Shown here: positions 6,685 through 17,237 of the stretch, piece after piece
Numbering within the stretch: the stretch's first letter is position 1
Layout: the number at the start of each line of letters is the position of its first letter
From: Candidatus Methanofastidiosum methylothiophilum
GTDB taxonomy: Archaea > Methanobacteriota_B > Thermococci > Methanofastidiosales > Methanofastidiosaceae
Assembly: GCA_001587575.1 (NCBI GenBank)
Contig: LNJC01000009.1
Location: 1 to 41,719 of the forward strand
DNA length: 41,719 nt
Direction of reading: 5' to 3'
Made by a program: the position numbers and the translations under genes
Notes under the pieces: generated by a model
What the model was told of the DNA's origin: nothing
Database searches by the model: none
What the model saw: only the letters and a program-made list of their open reading frames with translations

Positions 6685-9649
6685 TATTTATTACAAATAC
6701 TCTTCAACATCCCTATTAAGAAGAAAACAAAGAACTATTTTTTCACTATTGGCGATTGCAATCAGTATATCTTCAATAGTTGCAATTAGCTTGATGGGAA
6801 ATTCTGTCAATTATACTCTTCAAAGTAGTGTTAAATACTATTTTGGAGGAGATTTGCGCCTAGATATGGAGGCAATTGGTTTTAGAACTGGGAAATTTGA
6901 CTTCAAAGAAACAGAAGAATTTATTATTTCTTTGAGAGACAGTGGTACAATTCAAGACTACACTTATCAAATTGACACTGTTAGAGGAACTGATATCCAA
7001 AGAGAAGGTGTAACTCAGACATTTTTGGGCCTCAGAGGTGTGGAAATAGGAAAATATCCTCTTTATGAGGAAATTCCTGTAATTGAACCAAAAGGTGTAA
7101 AATTTAATTCTTTGATAAAAGAGCCTTATGATATCGTAGTTAATGATATACTTGCTCAAAATCTAAAATTAAAATTAGGAGATACTCTTCCCGTTATTTC
7201 AGATAATGGAAGGACTGAATTCAAAGTAGTAGGCATAGTAAAAGAAGGGGGAGGAGTTGCAGACATCTTTGGAGTAGGGATAATAAGGCATGAAACCATG
7301 CTTGAATTACTTAAACTAAATGAAAGAGACGCAACAAGTTTCTTCATTAAAACTCAGAACGATTCATTAATGTATGACGCTGAGAGGTCTCTAAAAACAG
7401 AATTCATTGACAGAAATAAATACAATATAAGAGTAACTAATTATGTGGATCAAAATAAAGAAACAATTCAAACATTGAGACCCGTACTTCAGTTTTTTGG
7501 GCTCGCAGGTATCATTGCATTATTAGTTGGCGCTATAGGAATAATTACAACGATGTTCATTTCAATGAAGGAAAGGAAGAAAGAAATTGGAACAATGAAA
7601 GCTGTAGGAATTAAAAGTGGAGAAGTAATTAATTTCTTTCTTTTTGAAGCGCTACTTTTAGGCGTTGCCGGTAGCCTTTTAGGAGTTATTTTAGGAGTTA
7701 TAATTTCAACTCAACTAGTACTAGTTGCTGAAGGATTATTTAACACACCTCTACTTTTAGTTACTGATCCGTTTATTTTAATATATGGATTTCTAGTAGG
7801 TGTGTTTTCAGTACTAACATTTCAAATTGTCCCTGCTTACATTGGAAGCCAGATTAGGCCAATTATAGTTCTTAAAGATATGGAAGGAGAGAAACCATTC
7901 TATAGAGATTGGGGATTTATAAAAATTGTATTTATTTCTTTTTTGGTCTTTGGAGGCATACTGTATATTAATTTACGTTCAATTTTTTTAGTTCTTGGAG
8001 TTTATGGTTTAATTTTATTAATGTTCATTTTTACAATTTTCTCAAGATATATAATTAAATTAGTTTCAAAATTTCCAACATTTAATCTTGTATCTCTAAA
8101 GCTAGGATTGAGAAGCATAGAAAGAAATCATTGGACCGTTGCAACAGCGCTCTTGGCAATTGCCATTGGATTAGGGAGCGTCGGAGCAGTTTTAACAACA
8201 GGAGAAGGGCTTAAAGATTTTGTAGCAGACACATTTTCTTCATTTGCAGATTATGATGTTCAGATAAATGGAATTCCAGATTCGAAAATTTCAATAATGG
8301 AAGAAAGACTATTACTGATGGAAGAAGTAAAAACTATTTATAGAACAACAGATGAATTCTCAGGATTTACGGTAGATATCAAGGCTGTTAATGGCAAAGA
8401 TATTTTTCGTTATATAAGCGATTTTTCAGAGGATAAACGTAAACAAGCTGAAGACAGGTGTATTAATGTAACTCTTGGTGGCCGAAACCTTGAACATAAT
8501 CCTCTTAATTCATTAACATTTAGACCAATAAAAGGAAGACTTTTGGATAAGAGAGACATAGGGAAGAACAGGATAATCGTATCAACTAGGTGCGTAGAAA
8601 CTTTTGGTTTTGATGTAGGAGATAAAATTACATTTGGATTTAATGATTATTATTTTGATATGGAGATAGTAGGCGTATACTCCCCAAGCATTCAAGGGGG
8701 TGGTCCACCGTCTTCAAATCTAGGAATAATAACCTCATTTGAAACTCAAGACAAGATTAGAAGAACATCCATAAATAAACAGTTTAATATTTTGGAAATA
8801 AATAACATTTCGCTTAAGGATTACGTTTCTTTATTGCCACCATCCCAAGCAAAATTTATTCCAATTTTCTCAAGTCCAAAAGTAAATATAGTCGGATTGG
8901 AATTAGAAAATCAATATTTTGACAAATATGATACTGAAGGCATAATAATATCTAAAAAATTGGCACAGTCTTTAGATTTAAATAAAGGCGACATTTTACT
9001 ACTAGAGGAAAATGATTTCAAGAAGAAATTTATCATTAGGGATATTAAAGATGGACCATTTAACAATGATGCAGAGATTATTGTCGCATACAAGGCTCTC
9101 GAAGGCACATTTCCAGAGATATATTTATACACCCTAAATTTAATTGCAAAAGAGGGGCAGCTAGAATCTTTATCTAAAAAAACTAAAGCAATGTTTTCTC
9201 CTGAGTATTACGTTTTTGAATCTTCAGAAGTATTATCAATAGTAAATAGATTAATAGATCAAGTAGTAATACCAATATCTTTGCTTGCGTCTTTTTCTCT
9301 TTTTGTCGCAATTATTGTAATATCTAATACAATGTATCTTTCTATAATAGATAGAAAGAGAGAAATAGGCATCATGAAAGCAATTGGGGCAAGTAATCTT
9401 ACAGTATTAAAGAATCTTGCAGTAGAAAATCTAGCAATAGGTACAATAGGAGGAATACTTTCATTGGTGATTCTATATATGGCTTTTGTAGGATTATCTT
9501 TAATATTACAGATTGGGAACATCCCTATTAGTTTTGCCATATTGATTGGAATATTTATCTTATCCCTTGTGGTCTCTGTCTTAGCCTCAATCATACCTGC
9601 ATATAACACTTCAAAAATAAGGCCTTTATCCGTTTTAAGATATGAATAA
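6662..9649 (+). CDS. FtsX/MacB-type ABC permease, large double-module form
   Basis: This 995-residue protein holds two permease modules in one chain. The first has a transmembrane helix at about 20-42, a MacB-like extracytoplasmic domain, and an FtsX domain at about 277-400 with the ERKKEIGTMKAVGIK motif. A short pair of helices (about 415-460) leads to the second module, which has its own helix near 490-515, a second extracytoplasmic domain and a terminal FtsX domain (about 870-990) with DRKREIGIMKAIGAS. ATG 6662 is chosen because GGGAG lies just upstream and the hydrophobic N-terminus starts soon after; an in-frame extension to 6596 would run far into the ATPase gene. One chain probably replaces the usual permease dimer. 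Confidence 0.88.
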   Translation: MLENSKISIYYKYSSTSLLRRKQRTIFSLLAIAISISSIVAISLMGNSVNYTLQSSVKYYFGGDLRLDMEAIGFRTGKFDFKETEEFIISLRDSGTIQDYTYQIDTVRGTDIQREGVTQTFLGLRGVEIGKYPLYEEIPVIEPKGVKFNSLIKEPYDIVVNDILAQNLKLKLGDTLPVISDNGRTEFKVVGIVKEGGGVADIFGVGIIRHETMLELLKLNERDATSFFIKTQNDSLMYDAERSLKTEFIDRNKYNIRVTNYVDQNKETIQTLRPVLQFFGLAGIIALLVGAIGIITTMFISMKERKKEIGTMKAVGIKSGEVINFFLFEALLLGVAGSLLGVILGVIISTQLVLVAEGLFNTPLLLVTDPFILIYGFLVGVFSVLTFQIVPAYIGSQIRPIIVLKDMEGEKPFYRDWGFIKIVFISFLVFGGILYINLRSIFLVLGVYGLILLMFIFTIFSRYIIKLVSKFPTFNLVSLKLGLRSIERNHWTVATALLAIAIGLGSVGAVLTTGEGLKDFVADTFSSFADYDVQINGIPDSKISIMEERLLLMEEVKTIYRTTDEFSGFTVDIKAVNGKDIFRYISDFSEDKRKQAEDRCINVTLGGRNLEHNPLNSLTFRPIKGRLLDKRDIGKNRIIVSTRCVETFGFDVGDKITFGFNDYYFDMEIVGVYSPSIQGGGPPSSNLGIITSFETQDKIRRTSINKQFNILEINNISLKDYVSLLPPSQAKFIPIFSSPKVNIVGLELENQYFDKYDTEGIIISKKLAQSLDLNKGDILLLEENDFKKKFIIRDIKDGPFNNDAEIIVAYKALEGTFPEIYLYTLNLIAKEGQLESLSKKTKAMFSPEYYVFESSEVLSIVNRLIDQVVIPISLLASFSLFVAIIVISNTMYLSIIDRKREIGIMKAIGASNLTVLKNLAVENLAIGTIGGILSLVILYMAFVGLSLILQIGNIPISFAILIGIFILSLVVSVLASIIPAYNTSKIRPLSVLRYE

Positions 9650-9682
9650 TTACTCTGTTTAGTACCATTAGACAAAACTAGT

Positions 9683-9705
9683 AAAAACCGAAACTCTTAT
9701 AAATA
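9683..9705 (+). promoter_or_regulatory. BRE/TATA promoter of the DnaK operon
   Basis: An A-rich BRE-like stretch with CCGAAAC (9683-9694) is followed by CTTATAAATA (9696-9705), one of the best archaeal TATA matches in the window. Transcription would start near 9727, just before the regulator's Shine-Dalgarno site AGGTGA at 9725-9730. Confidence 0.6.
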
Positions 9706-9736
9706 GATTGATTAGATTAACTTTAGGTGAACTTAA

Positions 9737-10183
9737 GTGGCCGTTTCACGAAGTTACCCAATGAAAGTCGTTGTACGAGATCTTGATGCGCCATTTGAAG
9801 ATTCTCCTGTAGAATATATCAAATGGGTTTGTAAATCTCTAGGCATCTTTACTGGTAGAGATGCTAACAAGACAGCAATTACTTTATTCAGAGTCATAGT
9901 TGAAAAATCTGAATGCAATTACGGTATTTCAAGCACTGAATTAGCAGAAGAACTTTGCATGTCTAGGGGGGCTGTTATTAATCAGCTTAACAAATTAATC
10001 GAATGCGGCCTAATAAGAAAAAGTGGAAGAAATTATACTCTCCGAGGTGGAAATCTAACTAGAACAATGATGGAGATAAGAGGAGATTTTGATAGACTCT
10101 TTGAAAGACTGGAGAAAGCTGAAACCTATATGGACAATTGCTTTGGCTTCCCAAAGGAGAATAAAATCTATAAAACATTATAG
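9737..10183 (+). CDS. Winged-helix transcriptional regulator heading the grpE-dnaK-dnaJ operon
   Basis: This is a 148-residue DNA-binding protein. A MarR/ArsR-like winged helix lies at about 45-110 (ISSTELAEELCMSRGAVINQLNKL as helix-turn-helix, then LIRKSGRNYTLRGG as wing), followed by a helical C-terminus (ETYMDNCFGF) that may dimerise. The start is GTG at 9737, supported by AGGTGA seven nt upstream. It sits 5 nt before grpE and is evidently cotranscribed with the chaperone genes. I infer that it is the local heat-shock regulator, probably autoregulating this operon. It is not a recognisable HrcA, CtsR or Phr homologue. Effector and operator are unknown. Confidence 0.8.
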   Translation: MAVSRSYPMKVVVRDLDAPFEDSPVEYIKWVCKSLGIFTGRDANKTAITLFRVIVEKSECNYGISSTELAEELCMSRGAVINQLNKLIECGLIRKSGRNYTLRGGNLTRTMMEIRGDFDRLFERLEKAETYMDNCFGFPKENKIYKTL

Positions 10184-10188
10184 GTGTT

Positions 10189-10734
10189 ATGATGGAAGAA
10201 GAAAATGGAATCCTCAATAATAATGAAGACAAAACTACTGAGCTTCAAAATAAAATATCTGAACTAGAAAAACAGCTTTCAGAAAGTGAATCAAAGCTAA
10301 AAGAAATATATGAAAGATACCTTCGAAGCGAAGCTGATTTTCAAAATCTTAAAAAAAGAACAGAAAAAGAAAAAGACGACACACGAAAATACGCTTTACA
10401 GGAAGTAATAATGGGGATACTAAATGTGCTTGACCACATTGAAAGAGGAATAAAAGTTTATAAGGAGTCAGAAAAAGAAACTCTATCTAAAGAAGAAGTG
10501 CTTAAAGGTATAGAGCTAATTTATAAAGATCTTAAAGATGTCTTAGGTGCCCATGGTTTATGTGAAATCGAGTGTTTAGGAAAAGAATTTGATCCGTATT
10601 ATCATGAAGCACTTGCCACGATATGTTCTGAAGAAACAGAACATAACAAGGTGGTTGAAGAGTTCCAGAAAGGTTATATCTTGAACGATAGAGTAATAAG
10701 ACCTTCGAGAGTAAAAGTAACAAAAAATGAATGA
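10189..10734 (+). CDS. grpE: GrpE, DnaK nucleotide exchange factor
   Basis: This 181-residue protein has a long N-terminal coiled coil (about 12-65, ELQNKISELEKQLSESESKL), the family segment YLRSEADFQNLKKRTEKE, and a C-terminal beta domain ending VIRPSRVKVTKNE. GrpE releases ADP from DnaK and acts as a dimer in the cytoplasm. Two adjacent ATGs (10189, 10192) are possible starts; the Shine-Dalgarno AGGTG at 10182-10186 overlaps the stop of the regulator gene. In archaea the GrpE-DnaK-DnaJ set is generally regarded as acquired from bacteria. Confidence 0.93.
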   Translation: MMEEENGILNNNEDKTTELQNKISELEKQLSESESKLKEIYERYLRSEADFQNLKKRTEKEKDDTRKYALQEVIMGILNVLDHIERGIKVYKESEKETLSKEEVLKGIELIYKDLKDVLGAHGLCEIECLGKEFDPYYHEALATICSEETEHNKVVEEFQKGYILNDRVIRPSRVKVTKNE

Positions 10735-10754
10735 TTAGACTAATAATATTATAA

Positions 10755-12683
<1,929 letters not shown>

Positions 12684-12717
12684 TTTATTTTTTATTTTAA
12701 ATTTTTGAGGTTTTAGG

Positions 12718-13842
12718 ATGACCAAAAGAGACTATTATGAAGTTTTAGAAGTAAGCAAAAATGCCACAGATGAAGAAATAAAAAAATCTTACAGGAGACT
12801 TGCCAAAAAATATCATCCTGACCTCAACAAGGGCGATAAAGTTGCTGAAGAAAAATTCAAAGAAATCTCTGAAGCATATGAAGTCCTAATGGACAAGACT
12901 AAAAAAGCTAATTACGATAAATATGGCCATGCAGGAGTAAATAGCCAGTTTGGCAGAGAAGGATTTGAGTGGAGTAACTTCACTCATTTTTCAGATCTAG
13001 AAGATATTTTTGGGGGAGGATTTGGCGGAGGAGGTTTTGGTGATTCTATATTTGACATATTTTTTGGATCTTCTGGCCAAAGAGGCGGCACCTATAGGCC
13101 ACAAAGAGGGCGGGACTTAAAAACTGGCATAACCATTACTCTTGAAGAAGCATACTCCGGAACAAAAAAATCAATTAAAATGACAAAAGGATTAAAATGT
13201 TCCGATTGTCAAGGAACTGGTTCGAAAGGAGGATCTCCGCCAAAGATATGTCCTGCTTGCGGTGGTTCAGGAAGGGTCCAGACAAGAAGAGACACAGTTT
13301 TTGGCACTTTTGCAACTGTTACTACATGTAATACTTGTGGAGGAAGAGGAAAGGTAATTGTTGAGAAATGCCCTAAATGTACTGGTAGTGGCAGTGTGCG
13401 TGGAGAGAAGACAATTAATATTGACATACCTAAAGGAATTGAAGATGGAAGTACTCTAAGGGTATCACAAGAAGGAGAAATGGGCTCTGTTGGTGGGCCA
13501 CCAGGAGATTTGTACGTTGAAATAAGAATACTTCCCCACAAACATTTCAAAAGAGAAGGTCCAGATTTAGTTTATTCACAATCAATTGGTATAGCACAAG
13601 CAGCAATAGGCTGTTCTTTATCTGTACCTACGATTGATGGAAAAGCTAGTGTGAAAGTTCCAGCGGGAACTCAACCCGACACCATCTTAAGATTAAAAGG
13701 TAAAGGAATGCCAAAGCTTAGAGGATTTGGAACTGGAGATTTACTTGTTAAGATAAAAGTTGAAGTTCCAAAGTATTTAACTTCTGAGGAGAAAGAATTA
13801 TTAAAAAAATATGCTCAAATAAGAAGAGAAGAACTTAGTTAA
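12718..13842 (+). CDS. dnaJ: Chaperone DnaJ (Hsp40, type I)
   Basis: This 374-residue class I J-protein has a J domain at 1-70 with His33-Pro34-Asp35 for stimulating the DnaK ATPase, a Gly/Phe-rich linker (about 95-125), four zinc-binding CxxCxGxG-type repeats ([32 protein letters not shown], about 160-225) and the two C-terminal substrate-binding beta domains. All expected cysteines are present. It delivers unfolded substrates to DnaK. GAGG precedes the ATG, and 34 nt separate it from dnaK, consistent with one transcript for the whole operon. Confidence 0.96.
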   Translation: MTKRDYYEVLEVSKNATDEEIKKSYRRLAKKYHPDLNKGDKVAEEKFKEISEAYEVLMDKTKKANYDKYGHAGVNSQFGREGFEWSNFTHFSDLEDIFGGGFGGGGFGDSIFDIFFGSSGQRGGTYRPQRGRDLKTGITITLEEAYSGTKKSIKMTKGLKCSDCQGTGSKGGSPPKICPACGGSGRVQTRRDTVFGTFATVTTCNTCGGRGKVIVEKCPKCTGSGSVRGEKTINIDIPKGIEDGSTLRVSQEGEMGSVGGPPGDLYVEIRILPHKHFKREGPDLVYSQSIGIAQAAIGCSLSVPTIDGKASVKVPAGTQPDTILRLKGKGMPKLRGFGTGDLLVKIKVEVPKYLTSEEKELLKKYAQIRREELS

Positions 13843-13847
13843 CCTAA

Positions 13848-13858
13848 TCTATTTATAT
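13848..13858 (+). promoter_or_regulatory. TATA box of the flavoprotein pair
   Basis: A TATTTATATTT-like element is centred about 26 nt before the ATG at 13879, giving a leaderless-type promoter directly after dnaJ. Confidence 0.45.
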
Positions 13859-13878
13859 TTGCTCATATAGTTCTTATC

Positions 13879-14448
13879 ATGAAAGTGCTTCTTTTTGATG
13901 GTTCAAATGTACAAGATTCATTTTTTTCTTCTTTAAATGATTTGATTTGTGATATAGTAAAGAAAAAGAAATGTGAAATTGAAACTCTAAACATTAAAAA
14001 CATGAATATAGGGTATTGTCTTGGATGTTTTGGCTGCTGGACTAAAACTCCTGGAATTTGTCTCATTAATGATGAAGGAAGAGAAATTCCAAAGAAGATG
14101 GTTAATAGTGACCTATTGATATATTTAAATCCCATTACTTTTGGCGGATATTCTTCAACTCTAAAGAAAGCTTTAGATAGGTGCATTCCAGTTCTTCTCC
14201 CATTTTTTAGAAAAGTAAACGGAGAAGTACATCATAAAATGAGGTATGATAAATATCCTGATATCTTAGCAATAGGCGTTATAAATAAAAGAAATGATAT
14301 TTTAGAAAAAATATTCAGGAATTTAATTAATAGAAATTCAATCAATATGAATGCCAATATTAATGTAGTCCGGATAGTTGAATATAATGAAGACTTTATA
14401 AAAATAGAGCGGGATATATCTGATGTTTTTGATGAGGTGATTAAATAG
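13879..14448 (+). CDS. Flavodoxin-fold (ISF-like) NAD(P)H/FMN oxidoreductase
   Basis: This 189-residue protein has the NADPH-dependent FMN reductase / iron-sulfur flavoprotein fold. The N-terminal strand and phosphate-loop region is MKVLLFDGSNVQDSFFSSL. A cysteine cluster follows at about residues 47-60 (YCLGCFGCWTKTPGIC), the position where ISF proteins bind a 4Fe-4S cluster, and then the flavin-loop region LNPITFGGYSSTLKKALDR. These enzymes pass electrons from ferredoxin or NAD(P)H to flavin and often to quinones, H2O2 or O2. It is the first gene of a pair with another flavodoxin-fold protein, and its stop codon lies 2 nt before that partner's apparent coding start. Confidence 0.8.
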   Translation: MKVLLFDGSNVQDSFFSSLNDLICDIVKKKKCEIETLNIKNMNIGYCLGCFGCWTKTPGICLINDEGREIPKKMVNSDLLIYLNPITFGGYSSTLKKALDRCIPVLLPFFRKVNGEVHHKMRYDKYPDILAIGVINKRNDILEKIFRNLINRNSINMNANINVVRIVEYNEDFIKIERDISDVFDEVIK

Positions 14449-14450
14449 GT

Positions 14451-15110
14451 ATCGATAAACCTAGATTAATTTTTATCATAGGAAGCCCAAAAATAACTAA
14501 TAGCACTTCTGAATCAATCTGTGATTATCTTATAGATGCATTATCCTCCAAGTATATATCTAAAAAAATTAATTCAAGCAGAGTAGGGCCAAAAGAAGAG
14601 AATGAACTTGTCTCTTACGTTAATGAATCGGATCTTGTTATAATCGTTTCTCCACTCTATGTTGATTGTTTACCCTCCTCTCTAATAAAAGTGATGGAAC
14701 TAATAGTAAAAGCTAGAAAAGATATAGAATCTAAAGATAATCCTAATTTATTAGCAATAATTAATTGTGGGTTCCCTGAGTCATTGCACAACAATGTTGC
14801 TATAGATATCTGTAATATTTTTGCACTTGAGTCAAAAATGAATTGGCTTGGTGGTGCCGGAATAGGGGGAGGCGGAGCTATTGACGGAAGGCCACTTAGT
14901 GAAGTTGGAAATATTAAAAATATTATCCAAGGTTTGAATTTAATTTCTGAATGTATAATAAACAAAAATGAAATACCAAAGGGGGTATTTTATCTATTAT
15001 CTAAGCAATTTATACCCACTTGGCTATATGTAAACTTCGGAAATATTGGATGGAGATTAACTGCAAAGAAAAATAAAGTAAAAACTAGCCTATTCTATAA
15101 GCCTTATTGA
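14451..15110 (+). CDS. Second flavodoxin-fold NAD(P)H reductase-like protein, start codon unclear
   Basis: A continuous reading of about 220 codons starts directly after the stop of the preceding gene and encodes a flavodoxin-like fold. The first strand is PRLIFIIGSPKITNSTSES, then DLVIIVSPLYVDCLPSSLIK, AIINCGFPES and a glycine-rich GGAGIGGGGAIDGRPL segment. No ATG, GTG or TTG occurs in this frame until 14688, which would delete the flavin-binding first strand. A strong Shine-Dalgarno GAGGTGA at 14434-14440 points to initiation at ATA 14445 or ATC 14451. Either a rare start codon is used, or a base has changed and the gene is damaged. Unlike its partner, it has no cysteine cluster. Confidence 0.65.
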   Translation: MDKPRLIFIIGSPKITNSTSESICDYLIDALSSKYISKKINSSRVGPKEENELVSYVNESDLVIIVSPLYVDCLPSSLIKVMELIVKARKDIESKDNPNLLAIINCGFPESLHNNVAIDICNIFALESKMNWLGGAGIGGGGAIDGRPLSEVGNIKNIIQGLNLISECIINKNEIPKGVFYLLSKQFIPTWLYVNFGNIGWRLTAKKNKVKTSLFYKPY

Positions 15111-15116
15111 TGATAA

Positions 15117-16016
15117 TTAATTATTTCTAACATAATTAAGGAATTCGAATGCCTTTCTTGTAACATAATCATTTTCATTACCAAAATCAATATTAATATC
15201 CATATGAGATTTGTCTAAAGCAGGTAATAATTCCGAATAAACATTTGCGTCTCTTAATTCATTCACAAAATTCTCTGATTGTATATCTCCTTCTCTTAAC
15301 GATCCAACTATACCTCCTCCAGAGTATACTATAAGCATTGGAGGAATATATTTATTCTTTGTTACATATGTTATGGGTGAAGAGAATTTTAAAAATTCAG
15401 GATTTTTTCCGAATGTAAGAATATATGAATCCGGAACAACATTATATGTTTTATATAAAAGATTTAAATCATAAACAGCATCTAGAGAGATAACCCCCTT
15501 TATTACATTTAGATTTAAACCATTTGATTCCAAGTATCTACCGTCGGTAGCAACTAAGCTTACAAGATGTGCCCCAGCAGAATGGCCCATTAAATATATT
15601 TCATTTTTATCCCCTCCATACCTATGTGCATTAAGATATGTCCACTCTATGGCCTTTGCAACATCTTGAGCATGAGCTGGAAACTTGACATTAGGCGATA
15701 ATCTATAGTTAATTGATATAAAAACAAAATCATTATTTGTAAAAATAATGGGTTTATAACCAACATTATTTTTATCCCCTAATCTCCACGCGCCACTATG
15801 AACATAAATCATTATGGGCTTTAATTCTTTTGATTTTTTTGTATATATGTCCAAAGAATTTAGTTTTGGATCAACATCTTTAATATATACATATTGAATA
15901 TCATAATGTTTTGAGATAGATGATTCAATATAATATTTTTCTTTATAATCTTGCATAGTTACACAACAGGATAACATAATCATAATAACTGAGAAAAAAA
16001 TCAGTCCCCATCTCAT
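15117..16016 (-). CDS. Alpha/beta-hydrolase esterase, exported or lipoprotein
   Basis: This 299-residue carboxylesterase-like protein has an N-terminal hydrophobic export segment ending LSCC (Cys17/18, a weak lipobox). The oxyanion-hole motif is HSGAW at 73-77, where most relatives have HGGG. The nucleophile elbow is GHSAGAH with Ser146, and a likely catalytic His lies in DKSHMDIN near residue 270. It belongs with the BD-FAE/hormone-sensitive-lipase-like serine hydrolases and would act on esters outside the membrane. It stands alone, convergent with the flavoprotein pair (6 nt apart). Confidence 0.8.
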   Translation of the reverse strand: MRWGLIFFSVIMIMLSCCVTMQDYKEKYYIESSISKHYDIQYVYIKDVDPKLNSLDIYTKKSKELKPIMIYVHSGAWRLGDKNNVGYKPIIFTNNDFVFISINYRLSPNVKFPAHAQDVAKAIEWTYLNAHRYGGDKNEIYLMGHSAGAHLVSLVATDGRYLESNGLNLNVIKGVISLDAVYDLNLLYKTYNVVPDSYILTFGKNPEFLKFSSPITYVTKNKYIPPMLIVYSGGGIVGSLREGDIQSENFVNELRDANVYSELLPALDKSHMDINIDFGNENDYVTRKAFEFLNYVRNN

Positions 16017-16129
16017 AACAATACCTAAACATTATTATATCTATGATTAATTGAAAGAAGATACTATTAAAAGATTAAGGCTTTAATTTAGAATATATTT
16101 TAAGATAGACTAATCATAGATAATAATAA

Positions 16130-16140
16130 CTTATAAATAG
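16130..16140 (+). promoter_or_regulatory. TATA box of the HAD phosphatase gene
   Basis: CTTATAAATAG lies about 46 nt before the ATG at 16181. The predicted start of transcription near 16160 leaves a short leader with a GGGGG ribosome site at 16170-16174. Confidence 0.55.
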
Positions 16141-16180
16141 TATTGAATTAATCTTACTATATGTTATTTGGGGGAAAAGA

Positions 16181-16597
16181 ATGAGTCACCTTAGAGAAAA
16201 CATTGGCGTCAATGGGAAAAAAACTAGCCCTAGATTAATTGATGGTTTAAAGAATTTCATTATAGACATCGACGGGGTAATATGCGACGATGTACCAAAT
16301 GAAGAGCCTGAGAGAATGGCAACTGCTAAGGAAATACCAAATGCCAAAGCTACCATTAATAAATGGTATGACGAAGGACACATAATAACCTTTTTCACAT
16401 CCAGAACTGAAAATGAACGTGAGGTCACAGTCAAATGGTTACAACAGCATGAATTCAAATATCATAACATTATTTTTGGGAAGCCTCGGGGCGGTAATTA
16501 CCATTACATAGATGACAAAGATATAAGGGCCACAAGATTTGAGGGTAAATTCGGGGATTTTGTCAGAAAAACTAAAGAGATACAAGTATTTGAATAA
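16181..16597 (+). CDS. Small HAD-superfamily phosphatase
   Basis: This 138-residue HAD hydrolase carries motif I DIDGV with Asp29/Asp31, motif II FFTSR near residue 65, a motif III lysine in GKPRGG, and motif IV YIDDKD near 113-118. All catalytic positions are therefore present and it should be an active Mg-dependent phosphomonoesterase. No cap domain is present, so a large or polymeric substrate, or a sugar phosphate, is possible. The neighbours give no pathway. The start ATG is supported by GGGGG seven nt upstream. Confidence 0.85.
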   Translation: MSHLRENIGVNGKKTSPRLIDGLKNFIIDIDGVICDDVPNEEPERMATAKEIPNAKATINKWYDEGHIITFFTSRTENEREVTVKWLQQHEFKYHNIIFGKPRGGNYHYIDDKDIRATRFEGKFGDFVRKTKEIQVFE

Positions 16598-16663
16598 TCT
16601 TTTATAATTTTTATATCCTTATTCTTATTATTATAACTTCAGGATATATTGAAGCATAACCCA

Positions 16664-16676
16664 ATATTTATATATG
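16664..16676 (+). promoter_or_regulatory. TATA box and leader of the PrcB-like lipoprotein gene
   Basis: ATATTTATATATG lies about 38 nt before the ATG at 16708. A strong Shine-Dalgarno GAGGTGG sits at 16697-16703. Confidence 0.5.
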
Positions 16677-16707
16677 TCGATTCTATTTTTAATTTAGAGG
16701 TGGACAT

Positions 16708-17163
16708 ATGAAAAGAGATATTAAAATATTTGGAAGTTACTTGATTTGTTTACTTGCAATTTCTATTCTTGCAGGTTGTGTGAATCAAGCACCAAAAGAG
16801 ATAGTATTCCAAGAAATTGAAAATGGATACTACTCTGGATTAATAGAAAAGAATAATTACATAATTAACAATGAATCAGAATGGCAAAGTTTCTGGAACA
16901 AATTTAATAAAAATAATCTTGAAACTCAGGCAATAAGCATCGATTTTACTAAATATACAGTAATTGCAGTTGCAATGGGTGAAAAAAATACTGGTGGATA
17001 TTCAATAAAAATAAAGAAAGTTCTTGAATATTCTGATAAAGTAGAAGTAATAATAGAAGAAAAACCCCCTTCTAAAGAAGATATGGTTACTATGGCCCTT
17101 ACACAGCCATATGACATTGTATATATCCCAAAGACATCAAAATCTATTTTATTTAGAAATTAA
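16708..17163 (+). CDS. PrcB-domain-like lipoprotein
   Basis: This 151-residue lipoprotein has a signal peptide with a clear lipobox LAGC (Cys24). The mature part contains NNESEWQSFWNKF, FTKYTVIAVAMGEKNTGGYSI and a C-terminal QPYDIVYIPK segment, the pattern of the PrcB_C (protease complex subunit) domain that also occurs in many bacterial lipoproteins. In the Treponema complex PrcB acts alongside a protease, but the role of isolated copies is unknown. It is a single gene with its own promoter and a T-rich tract behind it. Confidence 0.8.
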   Translation: MKRDIKIFGSYLICLLAISILAGCVNQAPKEIVFQEIENGYYSGLIEKNNYIINNESEWQSFWNKFNKNNLETQAISIDFTKYTVIAVAMGEKNTGGYSIKIKKVLEYSDKVEVIIEEKPPSKEDMVTMALTQPYDIVYIPKTSKSILFRN

Positions 17164-17184
17164 TCAAAGACTATACAATAAAAT

Positions 17185-17200
17185 CTTTCCTTTTTTTATT
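17185..17200 (+). terminator. T-rich terminator tract after the lipoprotein gene
   Basis: CTTTCCTTTTTTTATT follows the stop codon of the lipoprotein gene by about 20 nt. Archaeal intrinsic termination commonly uses such oligo-T tracts without a hairpin. Confidence 0.4.
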
Positions 17201-17207
17201 AGGTAAT

Positions 17208-17216
17208 TTTTTATAT
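17208..17216 (+). promoter_or_regulatory. TATA box of the CysRS-like/HD/Xth operon
   Basis: TTTTATATC is centred about 26 nt before the ATG at 17238, a leaderless-type promoter. The two downstream genes have Shine-Dalgarno sites, as expected for internal cistrons. Confidence 0.5.
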
Positions 17217-17237
17217 CTATCTACAGTTTATTATCTC

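Noticed and set aside
9259..9675. 138-codon open frame on the minus strand
   Set aside because: It is antisense to the terminal FtsX domain of the permease, with low-complexity hydrophobic content and no promoter.
13209..13550. 113-codon minus-strand frame
   Set aside because: It is opposite the DnaJ zinc-finger region; the proline-rich composition is the complement of Gly codons.
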